The notes: generated by a model not told the origin, from the letters alone. Counted from the stretch's first letter, positions 33,458 through 45,900 are shown. The stretch: DNA of 64,000 bases from Hesseltinella vesiculosa (GCA_002104935.1 MCGT01000027.1:186001-250000), one strand, 5' to 3'. Numbers and translations: made by a program.

Positions 33458-36400
33458 TTAGAGAAGAAACAGTTGCTGCTCAGCCTGCTGTTCCTCGAGA
33501 TGCAGCTGCTGTCCAGTCTCCTCATCCTCCACCTCTCGTATATCCACCAGGAAATCCTCCAGGTCTTCTTGGAATCGGTCGGGCTGGTCACTGTACGTAA
33601 ACATACCACGCACCATCACCTCGACTTGATGGCTACAAAACAAGATGAGCAACGAGGTCTTTTCCTTATGGAGGAGCTGTACCTGGCTAGAAAGGGGAAG
33701 GTTTGGGTAAAATAGGACTGGACAAATGCCATAATGTAGTCAGTGTTGGACATCAATGGGTTGGGGACATGCGAGGGATCAAACACAGGGACATAGACTT
33801 GACCTTCTTCGATGATTTGCAGCAAAGTAGCCAGCAGGCGCGACTGGGAGCTGAGGGCATTGTGGCAGTCTGGATCTGTGAGCACCTGCAAGACCCCAGA
33901 GAGCAAACGCATGTAATGCGATTGATGGAATAGACCGGCAAGATCTTCGTCGTCCAAGGCTTGGGCTTGGTCAACCAGCGACAAGCAGGCCTCCAACGAT
34001 GGCTGGGCAATCTCAAGCAACGTATGCTTGGCTCCCCATAGCAAACTGTCCACTAACAAAGTAGCCTCAGACAGCGGCCATTGCAACAATTCTATGGAGA
34101 GGGGAGAAGTCAATCTCGCAATGAACAGTCGTGTTTCTTTTTTTTTACCATTGAAATAATGGCGCACAACAGCATGTAACAGTGTGAAGAAGCCAAGTCT
34201 ATGCTCAGGCAAATCTTCCATGTTTCCCTTGATGGCGGCTAACGTAGGCTCCAGGAGCATGCCTACCAAAGCGTTTTGCGGCCCGACCCAGGGAAGCTAA
34301 GAAAAGAGGATGAGATCCAATAGCCATGGTTGTCTAGAGTTACCTTGAGTGTCTCAATCAGCTTGGCCATCATGGTTAAAACGGGAGCAGCGGAAATAAA
34401 GCCTTGGCTGTGATAGTCGGCCATGATCACTTGTAAAAAGTCACGCACCAGCTGCGAGTTGGTGAGATGGGGTTGAGAAGCCTGGATGACCAGTAGGTCA
34501 CAGCAAAGGTCCTTGACTACCATACATAGCTTGCCTTGTGGAGATTGGCATCCGGGGTGTTGGTTGAGAACTGGGTACAGCTGTATCAGCCAAGGGATCC
34601 AGTGTTCAAAGTACTTTTGGAAGATTGGCCCTGAATGGTTTCCAAGGCTGACGCACAGGCGAAGTAATGTCCGCAGCATCACCCACTGGTCGATACTCAG
34701 GGCTGATCCTGTTGTTATGGATGACTGGAGAGTTTGCAGCTGGATGGTCGTAGGACAAAAAAGAGAGAAGAAGAAAAGAGGCAATTAATTTAACCAGGCC
34801 AGATTGTTGAAGTGTATATTTTTTTTTTTTAAAAAAAAAAAAAAAAAGTCAAAGGTACCTTTTCCATCGGGACCTTCATCACTTGGCCCATGGCCAGCTC
34901 TTGTTTTCCAGGGTCAAGAGCCACAATCACATAGCCAAGAGCACCATAAATCGTCTCCAACTTCCGGTAGACAAAAAAAAAAGTCAGCATAGCGAAAAAA
35001 TAATAAAAGGTGGCATGCTACCTCTTTGGAGAGGTGCCAGTCGGCGATGAGGCTGTCCAGATTTTTCAAAATCTGAGTAAAAGGCTGATGGGCGATCGGT
35101 AGCAAAGACGAGGTCATGGCCAACGGCCCAGCCTGGCACAGCTGCACCAGAGCGTCACAGGCAATGGATTTGGTTGAAGGATTGCTGTCGTGCAATGCGG
35201 TCCATAACACCGGCCATAGCACCGGGAGGATTTCTTGATAGTGTGCTTCTAAAAATCGCGGGAAATGGCCCAGAATACGAGCAGTCCACTCTAAACAGTT
35301 CACAGTGATTTCCAAGGTCGATGTAGCCGATTGGTCTAGGTGATTCAGCAGCACTTGCAGCATTGGTTGAGCGAAGAGGCTGTCATCGGCCAGCGCGACG
35401 TCGGACAGGTTTGTGACAGCCCAGCCCACGTGTGCCAGCTGGTCCCAATCGTTTGTTTTCATCGCCATTGTAAGTTGGTCGGTCAGGTAAGTCAGGGAAT
35501 CCTGCGGTGCCATGGAAAACGCCCACATCAGCACCTGCGACATGGACTAAAAAAAAAAGAGTGCGCCTGTCAGATTTCATGCCCTTTTTTTTCCCCATGG
35601 ACCTGTGTACTTTGTCAATACGGTCCACTCGAGGTACGATAATCGTTATCAAGCACTTGGCAAATGCAGGATCAATGGGGCCAGCCAAGGATGCCTGACG
35701 ACCACAGTCAAAAAAATAATAGTAATAATAAAGTCGGTCAGCTACGCAGCCTTCGCTAGAATCTTCATGTTACCCATTTCTCCCAGTATTCCAGACACAC
35801 CGTCCAAACAGAATCATTAGCAATGGCAGAGAGAACCAGCATGGCTTGACGACATTGATCCAAACTTTCTGGATGGAGGCCATGCAACAACTGCAGGAAA
35901 AAAAAGCCAAGCTGTCAGTACCAAAACGGAAGGTGTCACAGCTGCGCCGCAGGCTCGTCTTGTTTCATACCTCGACTGGCTTTGCGATCAATGACTGCAA
36001 AAAGAGAGCTGCATGCTGAATACATGCTTGGTCCATTTCTTCCAAATCATCATATACGTCAGGGTCGCTTGTAGGTGCTAGAAGGAGAATACCACAAACA
36101 TCAGCCTTATCCATAACATCCATCTAAGCCAATGCCGCAAAATTACTGAAGGGTGCCAACAGCTGGAGCAGAGGCGGCAAGACGTCTAGCAGAACGGGCG
36201 CTACAAAGTCTGCCGATAGGCCATCCAAGGAGATGATTTCTGTATAGCATGCCATGGCTAATTTTCTATGGGCTCTTGACTTTGCAACCTATGGTCGGAA
36301 ACCATCCGTTTCAGTGTCGCCTCAATCTTTCGCGAGCCTTGAAGCTTACCCAAGGAGATAGATGTTGGGCGATGGCAGGTGCAGACGATGGCGAGAAAGA

Positions 36401-37350
36401 AACCAAATGGACAAGGGTGTCCAAAGCTGAGCAGGACAAGGACGACGGAACCGAGGGCGTTGCCAAAATTTGGAGACAAAGGTCGACTACTAAACCGGCT
36501 TGCCGTTTCATTTGCGTTTCTAGCTTGCGGCGGTTGGCAATGGTAACGGCCTCGGTGACTTCAAACACGTCTTCGCAAAACAGCTTGATCAACTGCAGGT
36601 TGTTTTCGCACAGTGACAGATTCGTAGGGCTTGCTGCCACCAACTCTTCAATGAATCCAGGCCAATGTTTCAGCCAGTCTTTCTTCAAGATCTGCCTCCA
36701 CAGAAAAAGGTAAACATCAGTGACAAAAGGTCAGAAGGCTGGAAGACGGCTTACCTGGACAAGAATCACGTTGAGTTTACTCAGGAGAATGGCAGGTGCT
36801 TTGCCACTGGAAGCCAAATCAATGACTTGTTGCACAATATAATTTCGAATATCTGGAATAAGTCTAAAGTGAGCACTTTGGCAAGGGCCAGCAGCGATGA
36901 CGTACCCAGTCGTTTTTCCACAGGAATGGTATACCAAAATACAGTGACAAATCGTTCCAAAACACGTAGAGCCAAATACTAATGGAGTAGCATAAAAAAT
37001 AAAAATCAGACAAAACACCGTTTTCCTTTTTTTTTCTTTGCCATACTTTGGCATTGACATTGTTTGACCGATCGAAAATCGTGGCCACTGACTGCCAGGC
37101 ATTAGGATCGTTCCCAAAAGCAGTCAGTACATGTTGTGCCTGTTTCCTCTACAGAACGTGCATTAACAATCGCTTTTTTTTTTTTTTTTTTTGGTTACTC
37201 TTACCGTGCCCTCAGAGCCATGATAAAAAGCATCGACAGTGGCATCAAACAGATCAACATCAAGGAGTTGCCCCTGTTGCAATAGCTATAACATGTCCAT
37301 GATGAATCAGTTGTTAGCATTAGCATGGCAGCATTTCATACCTGGTCCAT
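33458..37350 (-). CDS. Diverged exportin-1 (CRM1/XPO1)-like protein
   Basis: About 970 residues in well over ten exons; canonical exportin-1 is about 1070-1080. Exon 1 is only ATGGACCAG (37350-37342). The N-terminal CRM1 repeat is recognisable (DVDLFDATVDAFYHGSEG, LLSKLNVILVQ, then ILKKDWLKHWPGFIEELV and CENNLQLIKLFCEDVFEV). SLDGLSADFVAPVLLDVLP, FEHWIPWLIQLYP and NMEDLPEHRLGFFTLLHAVV follow in order. Two hallmarks are missing. The position of the leptomycin-reactive Cys is Gly (LAHVGWAVTN), and the segment that should carry the HEAT9 loop is about 100 residues short. The C-terminus stops soon after EETGQQLHLEEQQAEQQ. It is probably a specialised paralogue rather than the main exporter; cargo is unknown. 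Confidence 0.82.
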
Positions 37351-37584
37351 TAAATACGTGGTGGAAAAAGGGAAACGTGAAGAAAGAATAGGGGAAAAAC
37401 CCGCCCTTCCCCTCTCCCAGGATAAGATTTTTTTTGACTTGCTGTGATTGGCTGGCTGCCAACGTCCTGATGGATCTCACAGCATGTTATCCTCTTGTAC
37501 GCCTCCGTAGTCAAGGCAAAAAATAAAGCTCAAAAGCCCAGCTCTTGGTTATTTTTTCTCTCTTTTCTTCTTGACGATCACACC

Positions 37585-37893
37585 ATGAGCATTCTTTGCT
37601 CGGGGCTCGAATCCAGGTACGAAAGAAGAGCGCTCCCAGTTAAACATACTTTCCTACTTAGACATCCAATGGACCCACTTGAGCGCGTTGCCTCTGCATC
37701 ATCTGTACCACTGTCTGAACAAGGATCAGCTATAGAAAGATAATAAACCTTCCGCTAGATTGCAGCGACGGCCGCTGAAGCCGACAAAGTCACATTGGCA
37801 AAGCCAGTTTGTCCAAATTGTGATTTCGAAGACGTAACATGTCTGACAGGGCACAGTCACGTATATCGAAAATATGGTTTACTCTTGATTTGA
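37585..37893 (+). CDS. Possible small Cys-rich protein
   Basis: A tentative three-exon gene (37585-37616, 37662-37704, 37759-37893), 69 residues, divergent from the exportin gene. All junctions keep phase with GT-AG borders. The product begins MSILCSGLESRHPMDPLERV and has an Ala-rich middle. It ends with AKPVCPNCDFEDVTCLTGHS followed by HVYRKYGLLLI. The C-x2-C ... C ... H-x-H pattern could bind zinc. An alternative splice after FED would continue into ENVDIFTDVELISLGCGD. I do not recognise the family, and chance remains possible. Confidence 0.3.
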
Positions 37894-39543
37894 TTCAGGT
37901 ACGTTTTAGGAAAATGTGGATATATTCACGGATGTCGAATTAATTAGCTTGGGGTGTGGAGACAGACAGGGCAGGTGGAAAAAGACAGCTAATTGGCAAA
38001 GGTCAGGTCAAATGGGCGTTTGCGGGGTGACAAGCCGTCGCCCTCCAAGCAGAGGGGCGACAAACTTGGACAAGCCCAGGCTTTCAGGTCTTTGGGACTG
38101 GGGGTGCTGTATTTTTCGGTTGGTTGGCGGATCCGCATGACTTCCGTCATGGTATATAAATGCGGGCTGTAAAGCCCCATGACGAAAAAAGTAACGACGT
38201 TACCAACAGCTTGAAACGTGAGGACATTGCCCAGATTATGTTGGTCGATTGGTCGATGGCATCCTTCGCAAAGTGACAGAGGCGATGATCCAAATGAGCA
38301 ACGCCCCAAACAAAAACGAAACACGCCATGGCAGCAATGCCACAAAGGCAAGGGCAGATTCACTAAAGCTTTGGAGACGTTACCCGCAGTGACCAGTGGG
38401 GAACGTGAGAATACAGCGGTGGCATCGAGACGGACTGGAACGGGTGGAGAAGTGATTAAAAGAGGGCATGGAGCAAGCCAAATGCTCAAGCTCGATGATA
38501 ATGCGCTAATAATGGCGAATGATGAGAGCAGGGTAAACAATAGCAACAAAAAGGAAAAGTATTGCCAACCCCCCCCCCCAGTGATAAAGTAAAAAAAAAA
38601 ATTCGACTAATCAATCACAGTGACGGCCTCTCCATTTTGAGCTGCCTACAGCATTCTTATCAAAGACTCTTTGCTTTTGCTAAAGAAAAAGGTAGAGGAT
38701 ATGACCACGCGAAAAGGGTGAAAAAATTGCAACACGCAAAGCGCGGTGGAGATGAAATGAATCCAAAGCAGAAAAAAAGGCGTGAATACCAAACGCGGCC
38801 AACAATTTTGGTACATAAACATTTTATAACCTCGTTTATTTATTGTGCATAATTTTGAATACCAACTGCAGTTGAGTCAATGATGGAAGCAAGATCAAAC
38901 GAAGCAAAAGAAAAACACGCCTAAAAATTCTGCCTTTTGTTGAAGACAAGTATTGCCCAATGGGAAATGGGCAAGTTTTGTAGAATAGTGCCCTCGCTTA
39001 AGCTTCGGGCCTACATCAGAATACAAGATGTCTCGCACTTTCATTGGCCACCCCACCCCCTCCTCATCTTCAAAAAGGATAGAGAACAAAAGAAAAAAAT
39101 GAGAGAGATGTTTCTTGAAAAATCTCGCTTTGGATGTTTTTTTATTATACGTGTTTGATGATACTGCTGTCCATTTTGATTATATACTCGTTCTAGCTGT
39201 CGCCATAGACAGCACCTGCTTGGCACTAGCACGGTCCATTGCAACATGCAACACGAGGCTGTACATCACTACCTTCACGCATAAAAAAAGGGTGAGATCC
39301 ATCGTGAAAGTGCAAAAGAAATATTATAAAAACTCTTACTGATAAGGATGGACTTGTCAAGGCTGACAACTTTGGACCCAAAGAGCTCGTTGATTTCGGG
39401 AGCGGAAGCCTCTGTTGCAAGGGAACCGGGAAAAAAATATCCAAAAAAGGCAACCTGACAATCAAAGCCAGCCAGGTAGAACCAAAAAAAAAAAAACATT
39501 GGCAGCTCAGTTTTTTGTTCCTCTTTTCCCCCTTCACATCGCC
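37894..39543. other. Long spacer without a confident gene
   Basis: About 1.65 kb. At 38136-38151 a perfect inverted repeat (CATGAC, TTCC, GTCATG) sits just before a TATATAAA box (38153-38160), so a plus-strand promoter is possible. A 186-codon minus-strand frame at 37989-38549 has no ATG at its start. Minus-strand stretches at 39226-39420 look partly exon-like (SAPEINELFGSKVVSLDKS; VMYSLVLHVAMDRASAKQVL) with a plausible intron between them, but the phases do not join. No tRNA-like structure was found. Confidence 0.4.
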
Positions 39544-39855
39544 ATGTCCAGTGAGGAATCTCGGTTTCCTTTGAACAAGCACAGCAACGCACCCAGCCAA
39601 GCTCCTCATTCCCATCGCTGCAATGATCATTTAGAGGATGTTCTCAAGGGGTTGTCGAAATGGCCCATGGACGTCGCTGGTCCCTTCCAAGTCTTCTTAC
39701 AATGCCTTAAATCTACTCCAGGTAAATTGTCTCTAGATCTCTCCTGGTTGGCTATGGCTACCATGCTGAAAACGTCTCTCTTTTGTTTCTTGATAGGTGA
39801 AGAACCACCACGGTACTCCTTGGCCCCTCCTCAGTCTTCTGAGCCCTCCACCTGA
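39544..39855 (+). CDS. Small unknown protein
   Basis: Two exons joined by an intron from GTAAAT (39721) to TTGATAG, which keeps phase through a Gly codon. The product is about 78 residues. It begins MSSEESRFPLNKHSNAPSQA, has a middle block DHLEDVLKGLSKWPMDVAGP followed by FQVFLQCLKSTP, and a Pro-rich tail ending SLAPPQSSEPST. The middle looks like one amphipathic helical segment. No family is recognised. The ATG follows a pyrimidine-rich leader like those of the confident genes nearby, which supports it as a real gene. Confidence 0.5.
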   Translation: MSSEESRFPLNKHSNAPSQAPHSHRCNDHLEDVLKGLSKWPMDVAGPFQVFLQCLKSTPGKLSLDLSWLAMATMLKTSLFCFLIGEEPPRYSLAPPQSSEPST

Positions 39856-40017
39856 GCCCCATAGACATCTTTTTACTGTGTGAAAGGTGAACCATAGAAT
39901 AAACCTCGATACCTCATCCAAAGCGCTTCCACAACAACGTTGCTTCGCTACTGCCTCGCCCGCCCCAAGAAAATAACGAAAGAGTGGAAATGGGTATCAC
40001 TGCATTTTTTAATGCTA

Positions 40018-41276
40018 CTACTCGAAATCAACAACACTGGCAACACCATCGGCTTGGAGACGAACGAAGAGAAGGCCTTCGACATCACCAGCAAGAGCCA
40101 TCAGGAAGGCAGGTTGGCTGTTCTTTGTCTGCGGGATCTGTCCATAAGCCTTGTCCTGAGCAGGCCATTGTGCCACTTGCTGGAAGAGTGATTTCAATGT
40201 CTCGGGCTGGGGCAGTGCGTCTTGCATCCTTGGCGGATCCCCACAAAAAAATGAAAAAAAAAAAAAAAAAAAAAGTAGTCAGTCTCGCTGTCTTACCTCG
40301 ACCTATCCGCCTACCTTGCCACAACGACTCGGAAATCAGGCACACCAGGGTCGCGTTTTTTCCAATTGGGACGAGGCTTATACACGTCCCAGGCCACCGT
40401 GTACTCGCGGCTTGGTTGGTGCTGCTGAGGTCGGTTATACCAGGATTGACACTGAATTGGCTGCTGCAAGATGGAATACATTTGGCCTGTAAAAGAACAG
40501 AGTTGGAGGGACGGTGGGATGAGAGGGTGGGGGTGCATTACCGTAGCTGCGGCAAGAAAATGGTCGGAGAGGGAGGGAGGGGGCAAATAGACGGCGAAAG
40601 GGGTCCATGCAGCGATGGCACCACCAAGTCCAGAGCCGCATGGCACCTTGGTACATCCATGACCAGAGGGCCTGCCGAGGCACGACAGCTTGTTCGTCCT
40701 TGGCCGGCTGAAGAGAGTGTGAGGGCGCCCGGCGGACAATGTAGCCCAGCCGTTTCAGAAAAGCAAACACCTGGTATTTTTCATAGGAGATCCAGCCATC
40801 GCTGGAGGAAAACATCAATGCACAGTAATCAGCAAAGGTGCCGTGAGCATTGTCACTAGTGCGCACGTCCATGGCTTGCCGATCGATCAACCATGCAGCT
40901 TCTTCGAGATGGAGATAAAGCTTGCCATGGACAGAGTGGCCCATGACCTTGAGGTGATTGCCTTTGGGCACAGTGACAAGCGTCGATCCATCTTCCCTGT
41001 TCAGTATACCACTACAATGCGATCCAGTCAATGGCCGCTTTTCGCCAATCAGCTCGTAAAATGCTTGTCGTGCCGATGTCAATGCCGATGCCTGTTGATC
41101 GGTGTCGTCGGGCGCAAATGCTTTATTGCCTCGCTTGAACACGCCACCCCTATGCAAGAAAAGTAGACAAGGTCGGTTGAAACGTTATTGTGGCTGGTGG
41201 AGCCTTACTTTGATTTTAGCAATGTGGAATAGTCGGCTACTTCATCAAGTAAATCGTCTTCAACAGCCTGATTCAT
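40018..41276 (-). CDS. SEN54: tRNA-splicing endonuclease subunit SEN54
   Basis: About 355 residues in four exons on the minus strand, start MNQAVEDDLLDEVADYSTLL. Sen54 is the structural partner of Sen2 in the heterotetrameric tRNA intron endonuclease. The N-terminal block KGGVFKRGNKAFAPDDTDQQ is followed by ALTSARQAFYELIGEKRP. The conserved core is YLHLEEAAWLIDRQAMDVR and YEKYQVFAFLKRLGYIVRRA. A hydrophobic/basic linker leads to YTVAWDVYKPRPNWKKRDPG and PDFRVVVAR, the C-terminal endonuclease-like fold. The final exon ends at LLFVRLQADGVASVVDFE. The first intron splits a Lys codon. Its start lies only 120 bases from that of RPN13, in divergent orientation. Confidence 0.9.
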
Positions 41277-41396
41277 ACTGTAGGCAAAGGAATGAGAAAA
41301 AATAAGTTGGACAAAAAAAAAGTTAAAAACGTGACGCAGTGCCATTTTTCCTTTTTTTTTTTTTCTTCTCTTTTTGCTCCATTCTACCTCTTTGCC

Positions 41397-42790
41397 ATGG
41401 TCCTAAATCTTTACCAGCCCGCCCAACGGCATCTTGTCCAGTTTAATGCTGGTAAATGTATTCGTGAAGGCAATCTCGTCAAACCTGATTTACGAAAGGG
41501 GTGAGTGCCACTGGCAGCTACACGGCTGATCGCTGATATTGACCTTGCTACGTTTTTTTTTCTGAATCTTTATTCAACTTCTAGTATGATCTACATGGAT
41601 CAAGTAAGTCAATTGACAGTAGACTATTGTGTGCATTGACCATTGACACTGATTGATGCATAGGGTGAAGATCAACTGATGCACTTTTACTGGAAGGAGC
41701 GCAACAGCAGCGAACCTGAAGACGTAAGCGCTTTTTTTCCTTTTTTTTTTTTACCCCTCCTGCTTATTTTTTTATTGACACGCTTTTATTTTTCTTGGTA
41801 TAGAATCTCATTATCTTCCCCGATGAAGCTGAACTTGTGCATGTACCTGAATGTACTACGGGCCGTGTCATTGTCCTCAAGTTCAAGACGTCCAGTGAAC
41901 GCTGGTTCTACTGGATGCAACACAAAAAGGACGACGAGGATGAGGAGCTGATCAAGCGTGTCAACACCCTGATCGACAATCCATCCTCTGCCATGGACGA
42001 TGGTGCGATGGATATCGACCCCCAAAATATCGAAATGGAACTGATGCAACGACTCATGGGCTCAGCCTCGGATGGGTCGCTGACGGAAGAAAGCCTCATG
42101 GAATTGTTCAGCCAGGCACGAGGGTAAGTCGATGATCAGTGAGCAATGGTGGGGGACTCAACCTTGGACTCTTTATCAATTAGCCATGCTTCTCGTGGAC
42201 AGGAAGAGGCAACGGAGACGGATGACAACACAACCACCGCCACCGTCGCTCCTTCCGTCACCGACACCGTGACCACCGTCGCCGACGTCACTGCACAAAC
42301 ACCTGAAAAATCACAGGAAGCTGCCGTTTCTACCGCCGACACGCCCAAGCAGAGTGAACAAGGTGCATCCTCTGCCGTCTCGGCCGAACAATACCAGCAA
42401 CTTCAATCCATTCTTGACAGCATGCAGCAACAGCAACAAGGCCGATCCTCCGTTCAACTGAACGATGTCTTGAATACGCAAGTGCTCAGCGCTCTGCTCG
42501 ATGACCCAGCTGTCTGCTCCTCGCTCTACCCACATTTGCCTGACCAGACCGAACACACCCCTGCCCAACTCCGCCAAGTGGTGCTGTCACCTCAGTTCCA
42601 GCAAGCTCTTCATGGCTTCACCTCTGCTCTCCAAAGCGGCCAGCTTGGCCCCCTGATACAGCAATTCGGCCTGGATGCCTCCTCTGGCCTCAGCCCTGAA
42701 GCTTTCCTCCGGGGCATTGAACACAAAGTCCGTGAAAACCAGCAAAATGCCAGCAGCAACAAGGATGAGGACCACATGGATGAATCCTGA
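41397..42790 (+). CDS. RPN13: Proteasome ubiquitin receptor RPN13/ADRM1
   Basis: About 400 residues in five or more exons. Rpn13 sits on the 19S regulatory particle, binds ubiquitin with its Pru domain and recruits the deubiquitinase UCH37/UCHL5. The Pru domain begins LVQFNAGKCIREGNLVKPDL and continues with QLMHFYWKERNSSEPED, NLIIFPDEAELVHVPECTTG and VIVLKFKTSSERWFYWMQ. An acidic stretch leads to a Thr/Val-rich linker. The DEUBAD domain lies at the C-terminus (VQLNDVLNTQVLSALLDDPA, QLRQVVLSPQFQQALHGFTS, GPLIQQFGL). Both domains are complete, unlike yeast Rpn13, which lacks DEUBAD. The start is the first ATG after a T-rich leader. Confidence 0.96.
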
Positions 42791-42994
42791 TCCCCCTACT
42801 CTCTCGTTTTTCTCTCCTCCCTCTCCCTTTTTCTTCCTCTTCATTTTATTTATTTCAATGGGCTGTCATTTGTTGTGTTATAGAATTTTTTTTTGTCTGC
42901 CTCGAACAAACTAAACAAGGCGTGTAATGACGATCGTTTTTTATTTTTTTTTAGATTGAGGAGAGAGCAGGGCTTTGTTTATTATGAATGGTCA

Positions 42995-45900
42995 TCATGG
43001 CTCTTCGGGTTCTACTGTAACGACGTGAATATCTAGGGCTTCTTTTTGGGAGCCGACGGTGACGGTGATGCGCATGCTGTCTTTGCCACCGTTGGCGAGA
43101 TGGAGAGGATTAGGATAATAGACAAGGCTGTTCAGCAAGGCATTGGTTTGTTGCTGAGAAGCGTGTTCGAGGGAGATGGAGGCACGTTGGACATGTCGGT
43201 AGTCGGCACCGAGATCAATGTGGCCCAGCTGCACCTGTACTTCCACCTGGACGCGGTCGACCACAGGAGGGCCGCCACGCACATACACCACGCTCAAGCC
43301 CTGGAGCTTGCCTGGCTGGGACACAAGCGAGACGTTGCCGAGGGAGACGTGGTCTGGGACGGATTGATACGTGTAGGCGCGCGGGCCGATCAGGCGGAGT
43401 GGCACCTCACGCGTGGAGGTCGAGCTGACGATGGCACCCGTCTTGGCACTGGCGTGAGGCAGGTCGAGGTCAAAGGCACGGAGGACGAGATCGACAATGC
43501 TGCCACGCTGCACCTGTAGCTTGTTGGTCATTTTCCCAAAGAGATGGATGTTCCAAGAGTGCTGCATGAGGTTGGTGCGTAACTCGTGGTCGGCGAGTGG
43601 GTCGGGCAGGAGGTACTGGTCAATCTGGAGGTAGCTGACGGGATAGAGGACTTTGCGAGGCAGGATGGTGAAGCCGGCAGCTTCGAGCGACACGCGGTGC
43701 TGATGGACATAGGTGGTGATCATCTTGGGCCCGCCGCAGTTGAAGCACGAGGGGTCGTACGTGTAAGCGGAGAAGGCGAGCTCGGCCATTTCACGGAACA
43801 GTTTCCAACCACGTTTGAAGCGCATGACGCCCTGCGGCAGATACAGGCCTGTGTCGTCGAGTGTCCAGGCCTTGTCGGAGTCGAGGCTCGAGTAGTCGGA
43901 CCCGATGAATTCCATCTGGCGGTCGGGCGGCGTGCGGATCCAGAGCGCATCCATATCCATGTACGTGCCGCCATAGTTGTACAGCAGCAGACAGCGGATG
44001 TAATCGGTCAAGTGCCAATAGAAGAACTGGCCCTTTTCCCAGCGGTCCCATTGCTCGAGCCAGTCGCGCGTGCCAGGCCCAAAGTACCATTGCCAGTTGA
44101 GCAAGTTTTCCTTGTTGAAATGCACAACCTTGATGTTGTAGCCATAACTGGTGTAGTCTTGGAAGAAGTTGGTAGGCAGGGTGTTGGTGATCATGAAGAT
44201 GACGGCACGTGGCTCGTGCACCCATACCAATTCCAGGGCACGCCAGTGGCGCTCGGTAAACGTCGAAGGCTCGCTTGTCCAGCACACCCAGTACACAAGG
44301 CTCCAGTCGTCGCCGTCCGAATAGACCGACGTGCGTTTGGACAGGATCTGGTCGATGATCCATTCGTCATTGTCGCCGATCACCGAGGGAAGGAGATTGT
44401 CCTTGACTTGACCATCGCCCAGCGCCAAGAGCTCGTGCTTCATTGGCGACACGCCCTTGGCTACATCACACTTGAGGTTGAATTGACGCCAGTCGTTTTT
44501 TTTGTCAAAGCAAGGGTAGCAAGGTGCGCAAAGCCCTTGATCCAGCTTGGTGCATTGCGGCTGCTTGTTCTGGATGTTATTATACATCTGCTTCATGTCC
44601 TTCCAATTGTTGAATCGTTTGGCGATCTGGTCTTCTTCACATACAGTGGTCCAGTCCTGGATGCGAGCATCGTGTGTAGGTGTCACATCATGACCAAAGA
44701 GCCAAAACGCCAAGTTTTCGTCGTCCTGTGAGCTGTGGCGATAGTTGGTATCAAACGGCATGGCTCGTTGTACCAGGCCCTTTGACAGCGTATACAGCGT
44801 ACCTGATGTAAACACCGGCAGCACCGGAATACCATAGTCTGCATTCACTTTGTCCGAAGGGTTGCGGAAGTTCCAAGCCATGTTCCTGACAGAGAGAGAG
44901 AGAGAGTTAAAAAAAACTATGAGCCTGACTATCCTCCGACTTTTTTTTATTTTTATTCCCATTGTAACACTTTCTTACCTGTAGACAAAGCCTTTCCAGT
45001 AGATTTCAGGGGCAGTGGGTAGCCAGTCTTGGTGCAATCGATCATAGCGGACAAAGACATCGTCGTTGGTTTTGACCAGATACTGGTAATCAAAGGACAG
45101 AGACCATTGCAGAGCTTGGGAAAGCTTCCAGCCGTCATCACAGTCCGAGGCAGGCACAATAAGAAGATCATGATGCAGATTGGATTCTTGGATGAGATCA
45201 CTCGCGAGCGTCCACTGAGCCGCAGCAGAAGGAGGTTGGCCCAGCACAAAGCGATAGGTGATGGTGGGATCAGCAAGCTGGAGGCTGGTGTCGCGTAGCA
45301 TCTGGCGTTTCTGCACGGCTTCCTTGGACCAAGACGACATGATCAGGACGAGGGCATGGGTGCCAGTGGCTGGCAACGTGGCATCCAGGCTGTATGATAG
45401 ATCGGACATGAGTTGAGTGGTGGTGTACGAGAGCACGTTGACCTGGTGCAGCGCTACAAACATGGTGACCAGGATGACGACAAACAGCGGCAGAACGAGC
45501 ACCTTGACTGCTGTGGATTTCAGGTTGATTCTCGGTGTCTGCACGTCCTCGGCCTTGCGATGGTATTTGGGGCTGTTGGCAATCACTAGTTTCAGAATGT
45601 TGAAGATAAGCAAGGCAAAGCAGATCGTCATCCAAATCTTGGTAGGCGAGCCGCCACGAGAGCTGATGTATGCCGAGATGGACCAGTTCAACACGATCAA
45701 AGTCAATAACCGCACCAGTGCATGGTTCACTTCGTAATGATACAGCCATCTTCGAATCATACTTGTCATCAAGACCCAGCTCCAATATCCTGCCAAAGCA
45801 CACTGGATGAAGCGAAAGCAAATGCAATGAGTATGGCCTAGATATATAACATGATGATGTCCTTTACCCAAAGGGTGGCCACCCAATAATCAGGCTGGTT

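Noticed and set aside
37590..37640. tRNA-like GGCTCGAATCC sequence
   Set aside because: The flanking bases do not pair as a T arm, and no D arm, anticodon arm or acceptor stem can be built.
37989..38549. 186-codon minus-strand open frame starting with a signal-like LLLLFTLLSSFAII
   Set aside because: The frame has no ATG at the hydrophobic start, and a putative splice inside would leave a 21-base intron. No family is recognised.
43586..44731. 381-codon plus-strand open frame
   Set aside because: Antisense to the glycosyltransferase coding exon; no motif and no start context.
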